Assembly (NCBI GenBank): GCA_046595995.1 | Contig: JBKJNB010000037.1 | Location: 1-64,000, forward strand | Direction: 5' to 3' | DNA length: 64,000 bases | Source: JAWXBR01 sp046595995 | Lineage (GTDB): Bacteria > Bacteroidota > Ignavibacteria > Kapaibacteriales > Kapaibacteriaceae | Shown here: positions 1 through 8,904 of the stretch, one piece after another | Position numbering within the stretch: position 1 is the first letter of the stretch | Layout: the number at the start of each line of letters is the position of its first letter | Notes under the pieces: model-generated | Told to the model about the DNA's origin: nothing | The model's database searches: none | The model's input: the letters and a program-made list of their open reading frames with translations, nothing else | Made by a program: the position numbers and the translations under genes

Positions 1-1275
1 AACTGTTGGTACAGCCGTGAACGTGTAGGTCGGGCCTTCGCAGTAGTTAGCTGAAGCAGGTCCGATTACTTGCACCGTTGGCTGCGGGTCTACAACGACC
101 TGCGACATCGGCAGAGCCGTCTGTGCCTGGTAGCAGTTCGCGTATTCTACAATTGCATAGAAATTATAGGTGCCCGGCGTGTTCATGTTGCCGCCCGTAA
201 GCGTCGGCGGCGAACCGGCAATCTCAGCACTTGCGTATGTCTCGCCACCTTGAGCAGCACCATTCAGATCGTATGTTTCGCGGATACCGTCACCATCGTC
301 TAGAACGAGGCGGGCACTATATGCCTGAACAGCGCCGGCAACAGGTGTAAACGTCCATGATGTTTGCTCGCGTCCGTTACCGTTACCAGCGATACCCGCG
401 TTAGCCCAGTTTGTTTGGTTATGAGCACCAGGACCGGCTGCACCTGCGTTAGAAGCTACCGTACCGCAAGCGTTTTCTACACCAATGGTGTGTGCATTTG
501 GAATGTAGATAGGATCTGGCCAGTCTGTTAGGTTGACGTCGATGCGGCCCGGATTTGCACTACCGTCACGCCACAGAACAACTTCGACCGTAACCGGTTG
601 GTATGGATATGCCGCTGGGTTGTTGACGTTGAATTGCGAAACAGCAGTGAATTGGAGAACGAACCGATCATCAACGCCAGCACCATCCTGTATTTCCCAT
701 TCGATTTCCCCAACACCACCTTGTGGGAAGAGGTCAATATTCAGGAAGTAGATGGCGTCGTTTGGTCCGCCGACGTTTGGAATGTTCTGAGCATTAATTC
801 CAAACTCGTTGGCTTCGATGTTGTTGGTTGGATTGAAGTCCTCAAAACGAAGGAAGCCGTTCGACCCAATGTAAATACCTTCCTGCGAAAGATTGTGCGT
901 CCTACCGAAGTAGGTGAACAGGAAAGCATTGCCCCCGTCCTGAGCATCAATGTCGGCGCCGGGCAGATGGTACACCGTTTCATCACCAAAGTTGGCAGTG
1001 ATGTCGATGTTCGCAGCACCATTTACAGCGTATGCCGGGTTGGCTACGTTGTAGGTAATGGTGGCTGGCGAGTTTGCCGTGAGATCGAATGTGGGGGCGT
1101 TCCCAGCACATATAACAGCTGATGCGGCTTGCGTCGCCAGGGTTGGGGCTTGTGCCCAGCCTGTAGACGTGCCCACGGTCAGGAGCACCAGGAGTGTAGC
1201 TAGTAAACCATAAACGGTTTGTAGCCGCGTCCCGCTCCCCTGACGTTGTAACGTCGGGGAATCAAAAAGGTGCAT
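1..1275 (-). CDS. Large secreted/surface protein with Ig-like repeats, N-terminal part
   Basis: An open frame without any stop runs on the minus strand from ATG at 1275 to the left window edge, giving 425 residues of an incomplete protein. The start is preceded by GGAGG with 5-nt spacing. Residues 1-42 look like a signal peptide: a polar start, then the hydrophobic stretch YGLLATLLVLLTVGTS, then WAQA. The mature part is rich in Asn, Gly, Thr and aromatic residues and poor in Lys, as expected for an extracellular beta-rich protein. Near residues 400-425 a PxxxVQVxGP...YCEGxxYTFTA pattern begins, typical of repeated Ig-like/PKD-like domains in FCB adhesin-like proteins. I infer a T9SS cargo, but its C-terminus, where a sorting domain would lie, is outside the window. 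No enzyme motif is seen. Confidence 0.72.
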   Translation of the reverse strand, partial: MHLFDSPTLQRQGSGTRLQTVYGLLATLLVLLTVGTSTGWAQAPTLATQAASAVICAGNAPTFDLTANSPATITYNVANPAYAVNGAANIDITANFGDETVYHLPGADIDAQDGGNAFLFTYFGRTHNLSQEGIYIGSNGFLRFEDFNPTNNIEANEFGINAQNIPNVGGPNDAIYFLNIDLFPQGGVGEIEWEIQDGAGVDDRFVLQFTAVSQFNVNNPAAYPYQPVTVEVVLWRDGSANPGRIDVNLTDWPDPIYIPNAHTIGVENACGTVASNAGAAGPGAHNQTNWANAGIAGNGNGREQTSWTFTPVAGAVQAYSARLVLDDGDGIRETYDLNGAAQGGETYASAEIAGSPPTLTGGNMNTPGTYNFYAIVEYANCYQAQTALPMSQVVVDPQPTVQVIGPASANYCEGPTYTFTAVPTV

Positions 1276-1773
1276 ACGGTCCTCCGAATGAGTAGTGATT
1301 TGGTTGATAATTGTGTTCAATGATTGATTGGCTGTTTGCGGCATCCGTCCGTCCACAAACTGCGATAGGCGCTCAAGGCGCCTTAAAGGTTGGTGCGGGT
1401 TTATAGCCTCCCGCGGGCTTTTTGAATCGTCGTAGCGAATTAAACTCATGCGCCTCGTGATCCGTTAAGGTGTGTGCAACGTGACTCCACACTCCGACCG
1501 CGGAGTGGGGACCCGTCAACGAGGCGAAAATATCCTGTAAGCTGCTTACAGCCAAACCCTTTTTTACCACAGGCATCCGTGGCACCAAAGGATTTATCAG
1601 GAATTGGTCTTTTCTCGTCAATCATGCTTGCGCCAATCTACGTGATATTACGTACACACTTGTGTCAAGGACTCTGCACAAATCACAAGAGAAGAGCAGC
1701 AGGAAGTCCGTAAAAGACCTCCCTACACACCCTCCTTTGCGGCAGCGCAATACTGTCAACATGTATGCCAACT
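1276..1773. other. About 500 bp without a convincing gene; structured leader region
   Basis: This gap lies upstream of the secreted-protein gene and downstream of obg on the minus strand. It holds several strong inverted repeats: an 8-bp pair CGCCTCGT (1451-1458) / ACGAGGCG (1519-1526) enclosing a hairpin whose core is ACTCCG-ACCG-CGGAGT (1491-1506), and a separate perfect hairpin CTGTAAG-CTG-CTTACAG (1535-1551). Near 1405-1425 an AGCC...GGCT hairpin is followed by five T on the plus strand. An 82-codon minus-strand frame with a TTG start (1621 to 1373) crosses these structures; I do not recognise its product and regard it as doubtful. I could not match the region to tmRNA, RNase P, SRP RNA or a riboswitch I know. 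Confidence 0.4.
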
Positions 1774-2769
1774 TTATTGCCTTCCACCCGAAACGTGCTT
1801 CCACATGGCCTCAACCAAGGCTGGGAGCCCTTCGTGCGTGACTCCACTAATGAACATTGGCTTGTTTTTCTTGGTAAAGGGGCTCTTTGCGTAGGCCGCT
1901 CTCTCGTCCTCGGTGAGTGTGTCGACACGGCTTACAACGACCAGGCGTTGCTTCTCGAGCATGGCCGGTTCGTATGAACCAAGTTCGTTCAAAAGAATTT
2001 TTAAATCGGCCTGTGGGTGCTCACTCTGTGCGTCGATAAGGAATAGTAACACTGTTGTGCGTTCCACATGACGCAAAAATTGGTGTCCGAGCCCCTTGCC
2101 CGCATGAGCCCCTTCGATTAGACCAGGAATATCGGCAACGGTAAACGAGCGAAACTCACCTGCTTTTACGAGGCCGAGGTTGGGTACGAGCGTTGTGAAG
2201 TGGTAGTCGGCGATTTTTGGACGTGCCGCAGAGATGTTGGCGATGAGGGTGCTTTTGCCAACGTTAGGCAAACCCACGAGACCGACGTCGGCGAGAAGTT
2301 TGAGTTCTAGTTCGAGGTCTGCTTCTTCGCCCTCTGTGCCGGGCTCGGCGTGACGCGGAGTCTGGTTTGTCGAGGTTGCGAAGTGCTGATTGCCACGTCC
2401 GCCCTTGCCCCCCGCGGCCACAATTACTTGCTGGCCGTCGGTGTCCATGTCGGCGATTTCGATACCCGTTCCGCGCTGACGCACAATGGTACCAGCAGGC
2501 ACGCGAATAACGGTGTCTTTGCCACTCTTACCGGTGCAACGGGCTATGCCACCTGGCTGACCGTCCTGCGCCGCATACTTGCGGTTGTACGTAAGGTCGA
2601 GTAGGGTGCCCAACTGCCGGTCTGCAATGATGATAACGTCGCCGCCATCGCCGCCATCGCCGCCGTCCGGACCGCCCTTGGGCACATATTTCTCGCGCCG
2701 GAAGGAGATGTGTCCTTTGCCTCCGTCGCCCGACTTAATGTGAATGGTCGCAGTGTCTATAAAGTTCAT
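1774..2769 (-). CDS. obg: GTPase Obg/CgtA
   Basis: Ribosome-associated GTPase involved in 50S subunit maturation and stress control. The first ~160 residues are the glycine-rich Obg fold (GDGGKGHISFRREK, then GGDGGDGGDV); the G domain follows with Walker A GLPNVGKST, switch region TTLVPNLG and G3 DIPGLIEGAH. The G4 motif reads SRVD rather than the common NKxD, a departure from the textbook motif that may be a clade variant. The ATG at 2769 (MNFIDTATIHIKSGDGG) matches the family N-terminus; a longer frame to 2850 would add 27 atypical residues and run into the preceding gene. Length is 331 residues, normal for short Obg forms without the extra C-terminal domain. Two AAGGGGCT octamers and one AGCCCCTT lie in this gene. 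Confidence 0.95.
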   Translation of the reverse strand: MNFIDTATIHIKSGDGGKGHISFRREKYVPKGGPDGGDGGDGGDVIIIADRQLGTLLDLTYNRKYAAQDGQPGGIARCTGKSGKDTVIRVPAGTIVRQRGTGIEIADMDTDGQQVIVAAGGKGGRGNQHFATSTNQTPRHAEPGTEGEEADLELELKLLADVGLVGLPNVGKSTLIANISAARPKIADYHFTTLVPNLGLVKAGEFRSFTVADIPGLIEGAHAGKGLGHQFLRHVERTTVLLFLIDAQSEHPQADLKILLNELGSYEPAMLEKQRLVVVSRVDTLTEDERAAYAKSPFTKKNKPMFISGVTHEGLPALVEAMWKHVSGGRQ

Positions 2770-2797
2770 GGTGTAAGAAGGAGCAGTAGGGCCACTG

Positions 2798-3991
2798 TTA
2801 AAGGAAGGAGCGGTGAAGGGCCTGCGCGAATTCCATAGACGTAGAAGCATTGGGCTCTACGCCGTGTTCGGCAAAGCGTCGGTCGAGTATGCCGGCAGCT
2901 TCCTTCCACGACGTGCAGCCAAGCACATCGTCGAGGATACGTTGGTATACATCTTCCTGTTTATCAAATAGTTTACGAATGATGCGATCACGCATGGGCG
3001 CGTCGATTAACGAGTCGAGTCTGCGTCGCCGTATCGCAGAGGCAACCTCCGTCGGCAAATCGGAAACCTCTGAAGCAACTGGTTGCGCAATGTGCGGTTC
3101 GGCTTCAACGACCGCTGGTGCTGTAATAATCGGTTCGGCTTCAACGACTACCTGTGCCATTAAAAATGGTTCGGCTGCTTCCGGTTGGGGTGCCGTTGTT
3201 GCTTCGATTTGTACGATTACGTCGTTAATAATGTCGATGAGTTTGGTGCGTGTGAGATAACGAAGCTCGTCACGATAGAGCAGGCGTTCGAGCGCTTGCG
3301 AGATAGGAATGGCGCCTTTGTCGTCGAGGAAGATGATAACGGCTTCGGTCGGAACTGTTTCGGGTGGAAGCTCGGGGTTGGCCTCGCCAAAGAATTCGAA
3401 CAGGGGGTTCATGAGTGCAACGAACTCCTCCTGCGACAAATCGAGTATGGCGTCGTTGTCGATTTTCTCGATGATGCGCTCGAATTCGACGACGGACAGA
3501 ATTTCGTACGGTGATGACTCGTTCGATCGAGCACCAGCCCAATGTTCGAAGCCCTGCACGAGGTAGGCGTAGTCGTGGAAGTAGCGCAGCCGTAGTAGTA
3601 TTTCCCGAATCGGCTTTGTTGGCTCTCCACGGAATGCAAACCACTTTAAGGTCGTGCGCGGTCTGCAGAGAAAGTTTAAGCGCGTTTTTGCAGCGGCGTC
3701 GATAACTGCCGTGAGTTCTTCGTGATCGAAGCGTGCGTGCGCTACGTATTCGACGTCCATATCGCGAAGCAAAATGCCGAGTTCGGCATCGTTAGTGTCA
3801 AATCGTGGATTTGATGTACGGATTACGCGCTCTTCATGAACCCACCACTGCACTTCTGCATGGAAGTATCGGCGGTAGGGTGCGTAAACCTGCTCGTTCG
3901 CAAGAATTGCGGACAGAGGAACGTAGGGTTGTGGTGTCGCAAGTGACGTTTTCAGTTGCTTGCGGACGCGATCAAGTTCTTTTTCGAACAT
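2798..3991 (-). CDS. Conserved-looking protein of unknown function, 397 aa
   Basis: I do not recognise a family. The product is soluble (no signal peptide or membrane segment) and acidic, with a helical N-terminal half (MFEKELDRVRKQLK...). A low-complexity linker near residues 285-320 carries repeats of VVEAEP separated by Pro/Ala/Ile; at DNA level these are imperfect 33-bp units around 3098-3150. A C-terminal basic/helical segment follows (AIRRRRLDSLIDAPMRDRIIRKLF...). The gene begins with ATG at 3991, 38 nt after the putative anti-sigma gene, and ends 28 nt before obg, so it is probably co-transcribed with both. Codon use resembles its neighbours, giving no sign of recent transfer. Confidence 0.7.
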   Translation of the reverse strand: MFEKELDRVRKQLKTSLATPQPYVPLSAILANEQVYAPYRRYFHAEVQWWVHEERVIRTSNPRFDTNDAELGILLRDMDVEYVAHARFDHEELTAVIDAAAKTRLNFLCRPRTTLKWFAFRGEPTKPIREILLRLRYFHDYAYLVQGFEHWAGARSNESSPYEILSVVEFERIIEKIDNDAILDLSQEEFVALMNPLFEFFGEANPELPPETVPTEAVIIFLDDKGAIPISQALERLLYRDELRYLTRTKLIDIINDVIVQIEATTAPQPEAAEPFLMAQVVVEAEPIITAPAVVEAEPHIAQPVASEVSDLPTEVASAIRRRRLDSLIDAPMRDRIIRKLFDKQEDVYQRILDDVLGCTSWKEAAGILDRRFAEHGVEPNASTSMEFAQALHRSFL

Positions 3992-4029
3992 TCAGACGCT
4001 GCTAATATGCTGCGCCTGCAAGATAACAC

Positions 4030-4518
4030 CTACTGGCCGGGTGGGTATCCGGCAACGGCTCGCGAGGCAGCGTTCACTGCAATTTTTCCGCGCTTTACGA
4101 CAAGACTCTTTATAGCTGGGCTAGCCTTCTTGATGTCGGGGAGCTGAACGGACGCGGGAGGGCCTGGCAGTGCGGGCAGATTGCTCAACGGTACGTAAGA
4201 ATTCTTTGTCTGTGCTTCGTTAGAACTACCTACTTGAGCTTCGTTCGTAAGACCCATCCTAGTCCAAGATCCCGTGAACCACGTCACAGACCCAACAGTA
4301 GCAAGTAGTAGAACAGACGCCACTGTGGCTTTCCAGCCAATACCAAGCCGACGTGCAGGACGTATGGTTTCGGGTACCGTCGTGCCAGTGGACTTCTGCA
4401 TCACGTCTGCTTCGAAGCTAGGAGGTGCAAAAGCATAAGGCAACTGCGCAAGCATGCTGCGGGCGAACACGGCCAGTTCGAAACCGTCAGGCGCATTAAG
4501 GTTGGGTAAATTACTCAC
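4030..4518 (-). CDS. Putative anti-sigma factor, single-pass membrane protein
   Basis: A 162-residue protein starting with GTG directly after the stop codon of the ECF sigma gene (TGA|GTG), so it is almost certainly translated by coupling. Residues about 1-65 are predicted cytoplasmic, residues about 67-85 (WKATVASVLLLATVGSVTWF) form one transmembrane helix, and the remainder is a Pro/Ala-rich periplasmic tail. That topology and the position next to an ECF sigma factor are typical of anti-sigma factors. There is no zinc-binding HxxxCxxC motif, so it is not a ZAS-domain member. The function is inferred from context and topology only. Confidence 0.55.
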   Translation of the reverse strand: MSNLPNLNAPDGFELAVFARSMLAQLPYAFAPPSFEADVMQKSTGTTVPETIRPARRLGIGWKATVASVLLLATVGSVTWFTGSWTRMGLTNEAQVGSSNEAQTKNSYVPLSNLPALPGPPASVQLPDIKKASPAIKSLVVKRGKIAVNAASRAVAGYPPGQ

Positions 4519-5163
4519 TCAGGCCTCGTCGAGAGAAGGGAATAGTTCGAGATAGAGCTCTTTCAACTCTACCTGCAGTTGTGCGCGACCTCTATTAATA
4601 CGGCTTTTAACGGTTCCCATTTCGGTATGCGTTACTGCCGAGATCTCCTCGTACGTCATTTGTTGTACGTCGCGAAGAACTACCATTTCCCTATACGTTG
4701 GCGATACTTTCATCAACGCTTTTTGCACTTCCTGTGCGATTCTTGTCCGGTCTACCCGTTCGTCTGGCATATAGGTGCTATCAGGTACGTCCCAAGATTG
4801 ATCGTCCTCGCCCTTCTTAAAGGCTTCACTTAACGAGGTGCCGTAACGACGGCGATAACGCTTCAACTCAGATTTAGCAAGGTTCGAAGCAATGGTGTAG
4901 AGCCAGGTTGAAAATTTCACCTCGCCCATAAACGTGTTGCCAAACCGGAAGACACGCACAAACGTTTCTTGTGCGATGTCTACTGCGTCGTCGTAATTAC
5001 CCAGGAAACGAAAAGTGAAGTTGGTAATAGGGTCTTTGTACCGGCGAACAAGTGCCACAAAAGCACTTTCATCGCCTGCCAAAAAACGTTGCAGCAACTC
5101 TTCGTCTGCCGGTATGGTCCGTGTTCCCTGCACTGACAGGGGGGTTGTACGTTCGGAGTCCAT
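4519..5163 (-). CDS. ECF-type RNA polymerase sigma factor (RpoE-like)
   Basis: Group 4 sigma factor of 214 residues. Region 2 spans about residues 25-95 (DESAFVALVRRYKDPITNFTFRFLGNYDDAVDIAQETFVRVFRF, then the -10-recognition part KFSTWLYTIASNLAKSELKR). Region 4 spans about residues 145-205 (PTYREMVVLRDVQQMTYEEISAVTHTEMGTVKSRINRGRAQL), containing the helix-turn-helix that reads the -35 element. It starts at ATG 5163 and is followed without a gap by the membrane protein that is probably its anti-sigma factor. The trigger cannot be read from sequence; envelope stress is the usual role. Confidence 0.93.
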   Translation of the reverse strand: MDSERTTPLSVQGTRTIPADEELLQRFLAGDESAFVALVRRYKDPITNFTFRFLGNYDDAVDIAQETFVRVFRFGNTFMGEVKFSTWLYTIASNLAKSELKRYRRRYGTSLSEAFKKGEDDQSWDVPDSTYMPDERVDRTRIAQEVQKALMKVSPTYREMVVLRDVQQMTYEEISAVTHTEMGTVKSRINRGRAQLQVELKELYLELFPSLDEA

Positions 5164-5228
5164 GTGTGTTCCCTGTGTTATGTGATCAGTTGTGTTAAAT
5201 GAACAGTCGTGTTACCCAAACACTTCTG

Positions 5229-6596
5229 CTAAGTAAACAATGCTGAAAGCACTCTTCCGATTTGCTCAATTCCGACTACTGCGGTTGGGGGGACGTTTGT
5301 CAACGAATCGATTGCATTTCTAGGGACGTAAACTCGCTTTAACCCAAGTCGCAAAGCTTCCTGAACTCGGGTCTCGGCATAAGATACATGCCGGACCTCA
5401 CCCGTCAAACCGATTTCTCCGACAAATGCATGGTCTGGTGGAACCGCCGCATCGCGAGCACTACTTGCTATTGCTACGGCGACTCCCAAATCCAACGCCG
5501 GATCCTGAATTGAAATTCCTCCTGCGATATTCACGAAAACATCGCTTTGACGCAAGAGCAAACCCGCTTTTTTTTCAAGAACTGCCAATATCATTTGGAG
5601 ACGTTTGCTGTCAAACCCGGTACTAACCCGCTGCGGCACGGCGTAGCCAGTGGTACTTACCAGGGCCTGAACCTCAACCAGAAGTGGCCGAGTGCCCTCC
5701 ATTACCGCTACGATTGCCGTACCAGGCTGGTTCATACTACGGTTAGAAAGCAGGACTTCAGAGGGATTGGTTACTTCGATTAACCCTCGAGACGTCATGT
5801 CAAACACGCCTATCTCGTTCGTCGAGCCATATCGGTTCTTTAAGGCGCGCAGTACCCGATAGGAATACATGCCATCCCCTTCGAATTGCAGCACGGTGTC
5901 TACCATGTGCTCAAGCACTTTGGGGCCTGCAAGAAACCCGTCCTTCGTTACATGTCCGATAAGAATAACCGGAATGCCACGCGATTTCGCAACCTTCGTA
6001 AGAAGCGCAGTGCATTCACGAACCTGCGCGACTGAACCGGCTGACGATTCGAGCATGTCAGTGGTCATGGTTTGCACGGAGTCGACGATAACGATGCCCG
6101 GACGCATGGTGTCGATGAGGGCCGCAATGCGTTCGATGGATGTTTCTGAAGCGACTGAAATTCCATCAGTGACAATCCCGAGCCGGTCGGCACGCTGCTT
6201 TATCTGGTGCAGCGATTCTTCGCCAGTTACGTAGAGAGCATCACCAACGGCAGCACACACCTGCAGCATAAGCGTACTCTTACCCATACCCGGGTCGCCA
6301 CCAACAAGTATCACACTGCCCTGCGTTATGCCTCCGCCTGAAACACGATCGAGCTCACCAATACCAGTCTGAATGCGTGGCTGTTCTGACCGGTCAACGT
6401 CTGAGATTAGCTGTGCTGTTACGGCGCCAAGTTTCTTGCCATTGACCCCTGCAGAGCCCCTTGCCTTGGCTTGAGGACCGCGCTCCTCGACCTCTTCAAT
6501 GAGTGAGTCCCACGTGCCACATCCAGGACACTTCCCCATCCATCGTGGCGTGGTGTGCGCGCATGCTGAGCATCGATATTGAGTGCGGAGTTTCAT
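5229..6596 (-). CDS. radA: DNA repair protein RadA/Sms
   Basis: RecA-related helicase for branch migration in recombinational repair. All family parts are visible in the 455 residues: an N-terminal four-cysteine zinc finger (CSAC and CPGC, residues ~9-26), Walker A GGDPGMGKST at ~100, the RadA motif as KNRYG (canonical KNRFG) at ~254, and a C-terminal Lon-protease-like domain beginning near 290 (GTRPLLVEVQALV, then DVFVNIAGGI). The ATG at 6596 directly follows the TAA stop of the upstream gene, showing that the two are in one operon. An AAGGGGCT octamer lies at 6455-6462 in the linker. Confidence 0.97.
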   Translation of the reverse strand: MKLRTQYRCSACAHTTPRWMGKCPGCGTWDSLIEEVEERGPQAKARGSAGVNGKKLGAVTAQLISDVDRSEQPRIQTGIGELDRVSGGGITQGSVILVGGDPGMGKSTLMLQVCAAVGDALYVTGEESLHQIKQRADRLGIVTDGISVASETSIERIAALIDTMRPGIVIVDSVQTMTTDMLESSAGSVAQVRECTALLTKVAKSRGIPVILIGHVTKDGFLAGPKVLEHMVDTVLQFEGDGMYSYRVLRALKNRYGSTNEIGVFDMTSRGLIEVTNPSEVLLSNRSMNQPGTAIVAVMEGTRPLLVEVQALVSTTGYAVPQRVSTGFDSKRLQMILAVLEKKAGLLLRQSDVFVNIAGGISIQDPALDLGVAVAIASSARDAAVPPDHAFVGEIGLTGEVRHVSYAETRVQEALRLGLKRVYVPRNAIDSLTNVPPTAVVGIEQIGRVLSALFT

Positions 6597-7439
6597 TTAT
6601 ACATAGTAGTAGCGAACGTCGGTAATGTGAAATATGCCGTACTCAAAATCTCCCTGCGGCGTGTTCCACACAAATCGAACCACAGTCGGAATCATTACTC
6701 CTTCAACTTCTTTCCACTGATCACAGACCAGGGTGAACGTCTGCTGTTCGTATCCACTTTTATAATCGCGGTATTTATCATTCGTAATAATGCGATCGAT
6801 TTCACCAACGTTGTTAAAGACGAAGAGCGCAGAGACTTGTGTCTTGCCATCGGTAATAACGGCACGAGCTGTGTTTTGGTCGACGTGTTCCCAACGCAAT
6901 GTTCGTGTGGGCAACAGCCCAGTCGGTAGCCATACGAGCTCGGAGAGGAATCGAAAGAGCATCGAAGCATCGGTTTCCTCGCCTTCAAACTCCTGCAGAC
7001 CAATCGAGCCGAACAGCTTAATGTGTCCGGCGCCGCAACCCTCGAAATAACTCAGCACCGCCGTACGGAACCACAGTGGGTGGTTACGCAGCGTGGCGTC
7101 CCACACGAACCCCGGCTCCATACCCGAGATGTACTCGGTGGCTTTCACGGTACTCCACGGACTCGTCACGCGATGCCTGAATCGGGCGGTCTGCGCAAGT
7201 ACTGCATACCGAATGTTGGGCTGTCCTGCTTTAAGTGCGTAGTGCAGATATCGCTGCACAGCTATAGGCAAGGTGCTTACTAAGGGGGCTGAAAAATTCG
7301 GCAGCCGTTGTTTACCAATCGAACGCAGTAGCCGACTTATAGAACGCCGAACAAAGACACGAGAGATTAAATAGCTAACAGCCATCATAACGATGATTGT
7401 TAGCGTTACTGTTAGTGCTATGAGAGGAAGCTTGCCCAT
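6597..7439 (-). CDS. Membrane-anchored protein of the DUF6544/DUF6920 type
   Basis: 280 residues with one N-terminal transmembrane helix (ALTVTLTIIVMMAVSYLISRVF, residues ~8-30) followed by a soluble, probably periplasmic domain. The domain contains PxxVQRYLHYAL near 58-68, a WDATLRNHPL segment and SELVWLPTGLLP near 168; this combination resembles uncharacterised DUF6544 proteins. Function unknown. Its stop abuts the radA start and it begins 12 nt after the polytopic membrane protein gene, so it sits in the middle of a three-gene run. Confidence 0.62.
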   Translation of the reverse strand: MGKLPLIALTVTLTIIVMMAVSYLISRVFVRRSISRLLRSIGKQRLPNFSAPLVSTLPIAVQRYLHYALKAGQPNIRYAVLAQTARFRHRVTSPWSTVKATEYISGMEPGFVWDATLRNHPLWFRTAVLSYFEGCGAGHIKLFGSIGLQEFEGEETDASMLFRFLSELVWLPTGLLPTRTLRWEHVDQNTARAVITDGKTQVSALFVFNNVGEIDRIITNDKYRDYKSGYEQQTFTLVCDQWKEVEGVMIPTVVRFVWNTPQGDFEYGIFHITDVRYYYV

Positions 7440-7451
7440 TAATGTTCTCGG

Positions 7452-8840
7452 CTAGTTAACTCGTCCGTTGGCCTGTGCCAGTTCCCACCGCGCAAGGCGT
7501 TCACTCAGCCGCTGCACCAGCGGTACCTGTGCAATAGCAAGCACCATAAGTGGTAGCACTTTGAAAATACCACGGCGAAGAGTCGTATCGACAAGAGCAG
7601 ATGTAAACACGGTACCCACGAGAACCAGAGCAACAAGGATACACGTTATCCAGACAAGTAGCAGCGGATTACCCAGACGTCGGGTTACGAACAACGACGT
7701 AACCATCACCACAACAAACACGATGATGGTGTGGCCCCACAGCCAAGTGTTTGTAATCATGTCGCCAAAGAATTGTGAGGCCACCGAAAAGCCCCTTACC
7801 AAATCGAAGCCGGAGAGTTCTGTAGCAGTGTGTGGAGCAACGGGCAAATAGGTAGCGAAGTAGAGCCAGTGCCACAGCCCGAAGGAGATGAGTGATACAA
7901 CCCCAATCATGGCTGTGTAGACAAGAGCCCGCCGATTGCCGAACGCACGTAACGTCCACGGCAACGACGCCAGCAACACGAATGCTATGATGACAATTGT
8001 TTCTGTGCGCGCCCATGCAGCCGCAGCCAGAAATAACGATGCGACGCCGAGCATCGTGGTTTGTCTGGTGCGCAGGCTTTCTATAAAGAACCAGGCACCG
8101 GTAGCAAAGAAGATGGCATTTGCCATGTCGGTTTGCAGTAAGAACTGGTAGCCGAACCACTCAGGAGTGATGATTAGAAGCAACCACAACACACACGCAA
8201 TGAATGGATGGGTGTATGAACGTAGCCATGCAAACATCATCCACGCAAATGCAACACATTGTACACCAAGCCAGACTTGTCCGTATGCAAATCCTATGCT
8301 GCGATACACGATCTGCATGAGCATTGCATAAGGCGCGTAGTAGGGCTGATTCGAAAGGAAGCCACGCAGCGAAGGATCGGTGAATATCTGGTTGTTGATA
8401 TGTCCTTCGAGCATTGCCTGCCGCGCAACGAGGTCGATGCCCGCCATAGCATCGAACGGTGTTACGGGCCAATACCAAGTTGCCCATACCGCTATGTATA
8501 ACGGACCGGTGCTAATTACCAGCGCAGCGACATCGTACATGCGTAGGGTCCAACGCGGACGTGCTACGAGTCGCATGTATGTGGGCGCAACACGCGGCCA
8601 CCAGGCGTTGGCGGCAAAGGCCATGATTGCTAGTATCGCCAGCACTGACCCCGTAACGAGGTTTACGTGCATGAGCTCTAGCGCGAACACGCCTACCGTG
8701 TGTACATACATACCAAGCAGGAGTGCAGCAGGCAGGAGTACGCTGCGCTTTACGTCTACGCGCGCTAGAGCGAGCACGCCAAGACCAGTAAGCCACTGCA
8801 GAAGAATAGTTAAGACGAAGAGTAGAGCGGTGTTATTCAC
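7452..8840 (-). CDS. Polytopic membrane protein, possible GT-C glycosyltransferase
   Basis: 462 residues with about 11-12 hydrophobic helices. The first extracytoplasmic loop carries PFDAMAGIDLVARQAMLEGHI near residue 130, which has the Asp-containing look of the loop-1 region in GT-C (PMT/ArnT-like) enzymes that use lipid-linked sugars; a long stretch of helices and short loops follows. This is a fold-level guess and no clear DxD is visible. The start is GTG at 8840, which lies inside a 38-bp tandem duplication derived from the end of the upstream gene. Confidence 0.6.
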   Translation of the reverse strand: MNNTALLFVLTILLQWLTGLGVLALARVDVKRSVLLPAALLLGMYVHTVGVFALELMHVNLVTGSVLAILAIMAFAANAWWPRVAPTYMRLVARPRWTLRMYDVAALVISTGPLYIAVWATWYWPVTPFDAMAGIDLVARQAMLEGHINNQIFTDPSLRGFLSNQPYYAPYAMLMQIVYRSIGFAYGQVWLGVQCVAFAWMMFAWLRSYTHPFIACVLWLLLIITPEWFGYQFLLQTDMANAIFFATGAWFFIESLRTRQTTMLGVASLFLAAAAWARTETIVIIAFVLLASLPWTLRAFGNRRALVYTAMIGVVSLISFGLWHWLYFATYLPVAPHTATELSGFDLVRGFSVASQFFGDMITNTWLWGHTIIVFVVVMVTSLFVTRRLGNPLLLVWITCILVALVLVGTVFTSALVDTTLRRGIFKVLPLMVLAIAQVPLVQRLSERLARWELAQANGRVN

Positions 8841-8904
8841 GAGCTGCCTCTTCGTAAACGCGCAGAGGTGTTATTCACGAGCCGCCTCTTCGTACACACG
8901 CAGA
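8829..8904. repeat. Tandem duplication of a gene end, 2 x 38 bp
   Basis: Two head-to-tail 38-bp copies (8829-8866 and 8867-8904) match at 35 of 38 positions. The right copy is the true 3' end of the upstream minus-strand gene, ending at stop 8871; the left copy repeats the same codons and stop in the spacer and supplies the GTG start of the next gene. Read in the coding frame, the three mismatches (CGT/CGC, GTG/GTT, GCG/GCA) are all synonymous. Confidence 0.9.

Noticed and set aside
598..1122. A 174-codon plus-strand open frame near the left edge
   Set aside because: It is a shadow of the secreted-protein gene on the minus strand, which has a signal peptide, a ribosome binding site and no stop over 425 codons.
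1373..1621. 82-codon minus-strand frame with a TTG start
   Set aside because: No known family, weak start, and it covers strong RNA-like inverted repeats; kept only as a note on the non-coding region.
5180..5215. Short repeat CAGT(T/C)GTGTTA between the sigma factor and radA genes
   Set aside because: Only 11 bp with one mismatch, not derived from either gene end; compatible with chance.
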